Positions 1 through 7,400 of a stretch of 11,087 nucleotides of DNA are shown here, one piece after another (position 1 is the stretch's first letter; each line of letters starts with the position of its first letter). The notes under the pieces were generated by a model that was given only the letters and a program-made list of their open reading frames with translations, ran no database searches and was not told where the DNA came from. Where the stretch lies: assembly GCA_964619685.1 (NCBI GenBank), contig CAZUET010000054.1, forward strand, positions 1 through 11,087. The letters are read 5' to 3'. The position numbers were made by a program, and so were the translations under genes. This DNA comes from RUG14300 sp964619685 (GTDB taxonomy: Bacteria; Bacillota; Clostridia; Christensenellales; CAG-1252).

Positions 1-39
1 GACAAAGGTCGAAATAATGCGATATAATTTAGTTAAGTA

Positions 40-68
40 TTGTGAGTTATTATATCTATTAGGATAAT
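40..68 (+). promoter_or_regulatory. Candidate sigma-70-type promoter for glnS
   Basis: TTGTGA at 40-45 and GATAAT at 63-68 are separated by 17 nt and lie just upstream of the glnS ribosome binding site, giving a short leader. A second candidate -10, TATAAT at 23-28, could pair with a -35 cut by the left window edge: the window opens with GACA, the end of a possible TTGACA with an 18-nt spacer. AT-rich DNA yields such matches by chance, so either or both may be used. No operator or T-box leader is visible in the 104 nt available. Confidence 0.4.
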
Positions 69-104
69 AAGGACAAGTATACTTAGTTCATTAGGAGAAT
101 ATAT

Positions 105-1736
105 ATGGAAAACAATTCTAACAACTTTATAGAAGAGATAATAGAAAGCGATCTATCTTCTGGAAAGCATACCGCTATCGTTACCCGTTTCCCTCCGGAG
201 CCAAACGGCTATTTACATGTAGGTCACTGTAAGAGTCTTTGCATCAATTTTGGTGCAAAGCAAAAATATAACGGTAAATGCAATCTTCGTTTTGACGATA
301 CCAATCCTACCAAAGAGGATGTAGAGTATGTTGAAAGTATAAAAGAAGATATTAAATGGTTAGGCTTTGAATGGGATCTTGAGAGATACGCAAGCGACTA
401 TTTCGATCAGCTTTTTGAATATGCCGTTAAAATGATCAAGGACGGTAATGCTTTTGTATGCGATATGTCTGCAGATGAGATAGCAGCTGCTCGTGGTTCG
501 TTGACCGAGCCGGGTAAAGAAAGTCCATATCGCAATAGAAGTGTCGAAGAAAATCTTGAGCTTTTCTATAACATGAAGGCAGGCTTATATCCCGATGGTA
601 GTAAGACGCTTCGTGCAAAGATAGATATGTCAAGTCCGAATATCAATATGCGTGACCCGATTATGTACCGTGTATTGAGAGCGCATCATCATCAAACGGG
701 AGATAAATGGTGTATTTATCCTATGTATGACTTTGCTCATCCTATTTCGGATGCTATCGAGGGTATTACCCATTCTATTTGCACGCTCGAATTTGAGGAT
801 CACCGCCCGTTATATAATTGGTTTGTAGAAAAATGCGGATTTATTAACGGACCTCAGCAAATAGAGTTTGCAAGGTTAAATCTTACCCGTACCATTATGA
901 GTAAGAGATATCTTAAAAAGCTTGTAGAAGAGGGCGTAGTAGAAGGCTGGGACGATCCGAGAATGCCTACTATAAGCGGTATGAGAGAAAGAGGATATCC
1001 GGCGCCTGCATTGAGAGAGTTTTGCGCTAAAATAGGTGTAGCTAAGAGCAACAGTGTTGTGGAATCGGCATTTTTAGAGCATTGTGTTAGAGATTATCTA
1101 AATCAGACCGCTAATAGAGCAATGGTAGTTAAGAATCCTGTTAAGGTGGTTCTTGACAATTATAGCGGTAGCGAAACCGTAACTGTAGCTAATAATCCGT
1201 GTGATCCCGAATCGGGCGTTAGAGAAATATCGTTTTCCAATACCTTGTATATAGATGCAGACGATTTCTCAGATAATCCGCCACCCAAGTATTTCCGTTT
1301 AAAACCGGACGGAATGGTCAGATTGGTCGGTGCATATATCATTAAATATGTTTCTCACGGAATGGAAAACGGCGAATTAGTCATCCATGCCGACATTATC
1401 GAGGATAGTAAGCAAGGCGGAGCTAACGCAGGCATCAAAGTTAAAGGAACCATTCATTGGGTGGATGCAGCCACTGCATTAGATGTAACGCTTAACGAAT
1501 ATGACTATTTATTAGACGATGTTGACGATGGTAGAGATTTCTCCCTTCGTTTACAAAAGGATACCAAGAGAGTTTTCATTGGTAAAGCAGAAGCATCCCT
1601 TAAGTTCACAAAACCGTATACACACTATCAGTTTATGCGTACCGGCTATTATATGACGGCTAAGGGCTCGACAGAGGATGCTCTTGTATTCAACATGGTA
1701 GTAGGCTTGAAGGATTCCTTCAAGGGAAAACTTTAA
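105..1736 (+). CDS. glnS: Glutaminyl-tRNA synthetase
   Basis: This is a cytoplasmic class I aminoacyl-tRNA synthetase that charges tRNA-Gln with glutamine using ATP. The 543 aa match the usual bacterial GlnRS length of about 550. The HIGH motif lies in PPEPNGYLHVGH (residues 30-41), and the KMSKS loop appears as IMSKR (264-268), the typical GlnRS variant. The GlnRS-type catalytic core includes YPMYDFAHPISDAIEGITH (205-223) and FEDHRPLYNW (230-239). The C-terminal half matches the GlnRS anticodon-binding beta-barrels, ending in the conserved FMRTGYY...VFN stretch (510-530). These features separate it from a bacterial GluRS. The start is supported by AGGAGA at 93-98, 6 nt before the ATG. The gene ends in tandem stops (TAA TAA). 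A GlnRS implies direct Gln-tRNA charging; whether a GatCAB transamidation route also exists cannot be seen here. It leads a co-directional cluster with two secA genes. Confidence 0.97.
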   Translation: MENNSNNFIEEIIESDLSSGKHTAIVTRFPPEPNGYLHVGHCKSLCINFGAKQKYNGKCNLRFDDTNPTKEDVEYVESIKEDIKWLGFEWDLERYASDYFDQLFEYAVKMIKDGNAFVCDMSADEIAAARGSLTEPGKESPYRNRSVEENLELFYNMKAGLYPDGSKTLRAKIDMSSPNINMRDPIMYRVLRAHHHQTGDKWCIYPMYDFAHPISDAIEGITHSICTLEFEDHRPLYNWFVEKCGFINGPQQIEFARLNLTRTIMSKRYLKKLVEEGVVEGWDDPRMPTISGMRERGYPAPALREFCAKIGVAKSNSVVESAFLEHCVRDYLNQTANRAMVVKNPVKVVLDNYSGSETVTVANNPCDPESGVREISFSNTLYIDADDFSDNPPPKYFRLKPDGMVRLVGAYIIKYVSHGMENGELVIHADIIEDSKQGGANAGIKVKGTIHWVDAATALDVTLNEYDYLLDDVDDGRDFSLRLQKDTKRVFIGKAEASLKFTKPYTHYQFMRTGYYMTAKGSTEDALVFNMVVGLKDSFKGKL

Positions 1737-1747
1737 TAATTAATTAA

Positions 1748-1780
1748 GGTTCAGGATGTATAATATCCTGGATCTTTTAT
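1748..1780 (+). terminator. Hairpin with short T run between glnS and secA
   Basis: An imperfect stem pairs 1748-1757 with 1765-1774 (core CAGGAT/ATCCTG plus outer pairs including two G-U wobbles). The 7-nt loop is followed by TTTTAT. The stem is weak and the T run short, so it may act as a partial terminator or attenuator setting the glnS to secA ratio, or as an RNA-processing site. It ends only about 7 nt before the secA ribosome binding site. Confidence 0.45.
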
Positions 1781-1781
1781 T

Positions 1782-1786
1782 GGAGA
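1782..1786 (+). promoter_or_regulatory. Ribosome binding site that favours a GTG start for secA
   Basis: GGAGA at 1782-1786 touches the first possible start, ATG 1787, which is too close for a normal Shine-Dalgarno interaction. It sits 9 nt before GTG 1796, a normal spacing. No other purine-rich site is close enough to serve the ATG. The protein beginning at the GTG opens MGFLDKLF, like typical SecA proteins and like the MGLFGKLF of the neighbouring paralog. Confidence 0.7.
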
Positions 1787-1795
1787 ATGAAAAAA

Positions 1796-4438
1796 GTGGG
1801 ATTTTTAGACAAATTATTTACATCCGGTAACGATAAACAACTCAAGAAATTATCTGCAACCGCAGATAAGGTTCTTGCATTATCATCAGGCTATGCAAAA
1901 AAGACTGACGACGAATTGAGAGCTTATACTGCAATATTCAAAGAAAGATTAGCTAAAGGCGAAACCCTTGACGATATCTTAGTAGAAGCATATGCAGTAG
2001 TTAGCGAGGCAGTCAAGAGAGTATTAGGATTTACCTTATATAAAGTGCAAATAATGGGCGGTATTGCCTTACATCAAGGAAGGATTGCCGAGATGCTTAC
2101 AGGTGAGGGTAAGACTGTGGTTGAAACACTTCCTGCATACCTTAATGCATTGTTAGGTAAGGGCGTGCATATAGTCACCGTTAACGAATATCTTGCAGAC
2201 AGAGATGCCGGCTGGATGGGCGGTGTATATAGATTTTTAGGCTTGACAGTAGGTTTGATTAAGAGTTTTCAACCGCATGAAGAGAAAAAAGCAGCTTATA
2301 TGTGCGATATCACATACGGAACAAATAACGAATTCGGTTTTGATTATTTGCGTGATAATATGCAAGATTCGATGTCTAAGGTATGTCAGCGTGATCTATA
2401 TTTTGCCATTGTCGACGAGGTAGACTCTGTTCTTATAGACGAAGCAAAAACGCCGTTGATAATCGCAGGACAATCGATAACCCCTGTTGAATTATATGTT
2501 AAGGCAGATGCGTTTGCTAAGTCACTTATCGCATCGACCAATGCTCCTGTTGAAAAAGAGCGTTACAATTATGAAGAGGGTGACGGAGATTTTACCATTG
2601 ATGAAGAACTTGACACTATTTCCTTGACCACAAGGGGTGCAGAGAAAGCCAATCAATATTTTGGTGTAGAAAATATTTCCGACGAGATAGAGTTATATAA
2701 GCATATTCGTTTTGCAGTCAAAGCAAATTACTTGATGAAAAAGGATAAGAATTATGTCGTTATAGACGGCGAAGTTTTGATTGTCGACGAATTTACAGGT
2801 AGACTTATGGTCGGTAGGCGTTATTCCGAGGGACTACATCAAGCGATTGAAGCAAAGGAGGGTGTAGCGATACAGGGCGAGAGTAAGACCTATGCATCGG
2901 TCACCTTCCAAAACTATTTTAGGCTTTATGACAAGCTTAGCGGTATGACGGGTACTGCAAAAATAGAAGAGCAGGAATTTTTAGAGATCTACGGAGTGGA
3001 TGTTGTATGTATCCCTCCGAATAAAGAGGTCGTAAGAGTTGACGAGGATGATAGAGTATATCCGTCATATGTAGCCAAATTGGAAGCGATCGTAGCCGAT
3101 ATAGCCGAAGCACATAGCAAAGGACAGCCCGTATTAGTAGGTACACCTACCGTTGAAAAGAGTGAAGAACTGTCTAAGATACTCCATGAAAAGGGAGTAC
3201 AGCATTTATTGTTAAATGCTAAAAATCACAGAGAAGAAGCGTTGATAATCGCTCAAGCAGGACGCAAAGGCTCTGTCACTGTAGCAACCAATATGGCAGG
3301 TCGTGGTACCGATATTATATTGGGTGGTAACGCAGGCTTTTATGCGGTAAAATCGCTTGAAAACGATGGTTATGAGCCCGAATTGATAGATAAGGCATTG
3401 CATACCGCACGAAACGAATTGACCCCCGAAATGGAAGAAATTTGCCGTAAATATGACGAAAAGCGTATGGGTATTGCTAACGAGCTTCAGCGTGAAAGAG
3501 AAGAAGTTGTAGCATTAGGCGGATTGAGAGTGATTGGAACCGAAAAGAACGAAAATAGACGCATCGATAATCAGTTTAGAGGTCGTTCAGGTCGTCAAGG
3601 TGATGTAGGTAGCTCCGTGTATTATCTATCGTTCGAGGACGATTTGTTAAGGATTCCGTTCAAGAAGGAGCTTGATAAGTATGTTGAGGAAAATAATCTC
3701 GAAGCAGATTCCTTGCTCCAAAATAAATTCGTTTACGGTAAGATAAAGAATGCTCAAACCGATCTTGAACAGAAAAACTATTCTATTAGAAAGAATGTTT
3801 TATCTTATGACGATGTTTTAAATAAGCAAAGAATAAGTATTTACGGTGAAAGACGTAGATTGATGAGAGAGGGTAGTGTTCACGATAAGATAGTTGGCTA
3901 TTTTACCGATTATGTTAGTGAAATAGTACAAAATGAAGTTGATTTTAGAGATGACTACCGTTATTGGGATTATGAAGATCTCAATTCAAGATTAAATGAA
4001 CAGCTTTATCTTGACGGCGAACAGGTAGTAACCATCGGTCTTGCCGCCGAAATGAGCATTGATAGAATTATTGATGAGGTCTTGCGTGCGACTATAGAGC
4101 ATTATAATGCAAAAATGAAGTCAATAGACGATAATGGCGGAGAATCTTCGGAGTTAGAAAATGTGTTGATGCTTAGAGTTATCGACCACGAATGGATCGA
4201 ACAAATGGACAACATGGAAAATCTACGTAGCTGTGTAGGTCTAAAAGCATTAGGACAGGTCAATCCCGTAACTGCATATCAGATTGAGGGTATGAAGTTC
4301 TTTGATGAAATGATAGAAACGATTAAGCACAAGACTGTAGAGAAGGTATTATCATTAAAGCTTGAGCTTGCGGACATTAACGATAATGTTCAGGAATTAC
4401 AAAGTTATCCCGACGAGCTATTAGAAGACGGGGAGTAA
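1796..4438 (+). CDS. secA: SecA protein translocase ATPase, normal-length paralog
   Basis: This is the motor ATPase that drives preproteins through the SecYEG channel, acting in the cytoplasm and at the inner face of the membrane. With the GTG start it has 880 aa (883 from ATG 1787). Visible in order are Walker A TGEGKT (102-107), Walker B DE (207-208) in VDEVDSVLIDEA, the preprotein cross-linking region with DEFTGRL (331-337), and nucleotide-binding domain 2 with MAGRGTDI (500-507) and RGRSGRQGD (595-603). The helical scaffold carries NVLSYDDVLNKQR (667-679). A single helical wing domain of about 115 aa has WDYEDLN at 724-730, and the two-helix finger follows from about 795. Its tip reads LKALGQ, with Leu where E. 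coli has Tyr794. The C-terminus ends without the CxCx8CC zinc motif found on its neighbour. All ATPase motifs are intact, so it is probably active. From the GTG start, the Walker motifs fall at the same residue numbers as in the paralog, supporting that start. Confidence 0.96.
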   Translation: MGFLDKLFTSGNDKQLKKLSATADKVLALSSGYAKKTDDELRAYTAIFKERLAKGETLDDILVEAYAVVSEAVKRVLGFTLYKVQIMGGIALHQGRIAEMLTGEGKTVVETLPAYLNALLGKGVHIVTVNEYLADRDAGWMGGVYRFLGLTVGLIKSFQPHEEKKAAYMCDITYGTNNEFGFDYLRDNMQDSMSKVCQRDLYFAIVDEVDSVLIDEAKTPLIIAGQSITPVELYVKADAFAKSLIASTNAPVEKERYNYEEGDGDFTIDEELDTISLTTRGAEKANQYFGVENISDEIELYKHIRFAVKANYLMKKDKNYVVIDGEVLIVDEFTGRLMVGRRYSEGLHQAIEAKEGVAIQGESKTYASVTFQNYFRLYDKLSGMTGTAKIEEQEFLEIYGVDVVCIPPNKEVVRVDEDDRVYPSYVAKLEAIVADIAEAHSKGQPVLVGTPTVEKSEELSKILHEKGVQHLLLNAKNHREEALIIAQAGRKGSVTVATNMAGRGTDIILGGNAGFYAVKSLENDGYEPELIDKALHTARNELTPEMEEICRKYDEKRMGIANELQREREEVVALGGLRVIGTEKNENRRIDNQFRGRSGRQGDVGSSVYYLSFEDDLLRIPFKKELDKYVEENNLEADSLLQNKFVYGKIKNAQTDLEQKNYSIRKNVLSYDDVLNKQRISIYGERRRLMREGSVHDKIVGYFTDYVSEIVQNEVDFRDDYRYWDYEDLNSRLNEQLYLDGEQVVTIGLAAEMSIDRIIDEVLRATIEHYNAKMKSIDDNGGESSELENVLMLRVIDHEWIEQMDNMENLRSCVGLKALGQVNPVTAYQIEGMKFFDEMIETIKHKTVEKVLSLKLELADINDNVQELQSYPDELLEDGE

Positions 4439-4443
4439 GGAGA
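4437..4443 (+). promoter_or_regulatory. Ribosome binding site overlapping the upstream secA stop codon
   Basis: AAGGAGA at 4437-4443 shares two bases with the TAA stop (4436-4438) of the first secA and lies 10 nt before ATG 4454. Ribosomes terminating on the first gene would be placed at the start site of the second, which suggests translational coupling of the two paralogs. Confidence 0.8.
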
Positions 4444-4453
4444 AAGATAGATA

Positions 4454-7400
4454 ATGGGTTTATTCGGCAAATTATTCGGTTCGGATAACGATAGACAAAT
4501 AAAAAAGATAGAAGTCATAGCGGCTAAGGTAGAGGCACTTGCCGAGCTTTATGCCGGTATGACCGATAAGGAATTATGTAATTGCACTAAGGAGTTCAAA
4601 ATAAGGCTATCCAAAGGGGAAACCTTGGATGATATTCTTCCCGATGCTTTTGCATGCGTTAGAGAAGCAAGCACGAGGGTTATAGGTCTTAGACATTTCC
4701 ATGTACAGATATTAGGCGGTATTGCGTTGCATCAAGGTAGAATTGCCGAGATGTGTACCGGTGAGGGTAAAACATTGGTCGAAACATTACCTGCATATCT
4801 AAATGCATTGACAGGTAAGGGCGTTCATATCGTTACAGTTAACGATTATCTTGCCAAGCGTGACGCCGAGTGGATGGGGCAAATATTTAAGTTTTTAGGC
4901 TTAACCGTTGGCGTTATCACCAATCAGCAGGATATGTCCGAAAAGAAAGATGCATATAGATGCGATATCACCTACGGGACCAATAGTGCATTCGGATTTG
5001 ATTATCTAAGAGATAATCAGGTTCGTTATTCGTCACTAATGGTTCAAAGAGAATTGAACTATGTAATTATCGACGAGGTGGACTCCGTTCTTATCGACGA
5101 AGCGAGAACACCGTTGATAATATCGGGTAAGAATAAAAAATCTGCCGAGGGCTTTTATAGTGCCAACAGCTTTGCTAAGTATCTCAAGGCACCCGATCCC
5201 GAATCGGATAATGAAGCCGACCGTATGGGTGACTTTGAGATAAACGAAGAGGATAGAAAGATAGTATTGACCGAGCGTGGTATGGAAAAGGCGCAGAGCC
5301 ACTTCAAGGTTGAAAATATCGGCGATTACGATAATATGGAATTATATCGTAATATTCGTCTTGCAATTAGAGCAAACTTCCTCATGAAAAAGGATCGTGA
5401 CTATGTAGTCAAGGATAACCAGGTCATAATCGTCGATGAATTTACAGGTCGTTTACAAATAGGTAGACGCTTTAATGACGGATTACATACCGCAATCGAA
5501 GCCAAGGAAGGCATTAAGATAAGGGATGAGAATCAAGTCGTTGCTACCATAACATACCAAAATTTATTCCGTTTATATAAAAAGATAAGCGGAATGACGG
5601 GTACTGCCAAGACAGAAGAAGAGGAATTTAAAAACATATACGGTTTAGATATTGTCGTCATTCCTACAAATAAGCCCATAAGAAGGGTGGATGAAAACGA
5701 TTTGATATATAAAACTCGTACTGCTAAGCTTAGAGCGGTAGTCGAGGATATAAAGCGTTGCTATAATGCAGGACAGCCCGTATTAGTCGGCACTGTAAGC
5801 GTTGAAAAGAGTGAAGAATTATCGAATATGCTATATAGAGAGCGTATTCCTCATAATGTTTTGAACGCTAAAAATCACGAAAGAGAAGCCGAGATTATTG
5901 CTCAAGCGGGTAAAAAGGGTGCAGTCACCATAGCCACTAATATGGCAGGTCGTGGTACCGATATTAGATTAGGCGGTAACCCTGAATTTATGGCAAAGCA
6001 GTATCTCATCAAATCGAAGTATTCCGAGAGAGTAATAGCCGAAGCCACCTCACAAGTTAAGGATAGCTCCGAGGAAGTAATGAAGGTTAGAGAGATATAT
6101 TTAGGCGAAAAAGCGAGATTACAGGAGCAGACCGACAAAGAAAAGGAAGAGGTCTTAGCACTTGGCGGACTAAGAATAATAGGTACCGAAAGACACGAAT
6201 CAAGGCGTATAGATAATCAGCTTAGAGGTCGTTCAGGTCGTCAAGGCGATGTAGGTAGCTCGGTATTCTATATATCATTTGAGGATGATCTTGTAAGAAT
6301 CTTTGCAGGTGATAGATTGACATCTATCGCATCCACATTAGCATTGCCCGAGGATATGCCAATATCCATGAAGATGATAACTAATAGGATAGAGGATGCC
6401 CAACAGCGTATCGAATCGAGGAACTATTCTGTTAGAAAGAATGTTTTATCGTATGACGATGTTATGAATAAACAAAGAGAGATAATCTACACCGATAGGC
6501 GTAAGATGCTCTACGATAAGACTTTCTATCAAGAGGTCTATGAGATATTGAAGGAGAGAATTTCATCGGATTTAAGTGAGTTTGACTTGTCTGTCAATAA
6601 ATCAAATATCAATATCGAGAATTTGAATAAGTATTTACTTTCAATGCTCCTTCAGCGTGAAGATTTCCACCAATACGAGTATAAGACGGTAATTACAGCC
6701 GAGGACTTCGATGGCGTGAATATGGATAAGCTTATCGATGATCTTACCGAGCGTGCTGTAAAATACTATAATAAACGCCGTAACGAATTGATTGACCTAC
6801 TTGATGCAGATATCTATAAGGATGCTGTGGAGCTAAGTATAGATCTATCTAAACCGATCGAGCAGTGGGATTATACAAAGCTCAATTCTATAATTCGTAA
6901 TCATTTGCCGAATAATCTTGATATTAATAATGTATTTACACTATCCGATGCTCAAGCCTTGGTTGAACAGAATAAAGTAAGCATAGACGATATAGCAACC
7001 GTTATCAATGATAGATTATGTGAAATTGTATCCGATGTTTTCTCGTTATATGATGAGCAAATTATAAAAGCATATGCTGATCATACCGTTAGAGTAGGTT
7101 ATCAAAGACACGGCTTAGACGAGGTCAAATATACTTCGTTAATTAATGAGCATCTTGATGCCGATCACCATATCGTTTTGACTAAGCAAGATATAGAAGC
7201 TCATTCTAATGATCTTATAGAGCTTTTGAGTGCAGATCTTAACAACCGAAAGCACGAATCTGATAAGGTATTATCTGTTAAAATATTAGATAAGCTGGTT
7301 GAAATATTCACTTCTCGTCTATCAAAGGATCCAATAGAATGGGATTTTAAGAAGGTCGATAAGGATTATTGTTCAGCACTTTTTGTTAAGGCAAATAACG

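Noticed and set aside
1..104. A T-box or riboswitch leader upstream of glnS
   Set aside because: Only 104 nt are visible, with no T-box sequence and no terminator hairpin before the start codon.
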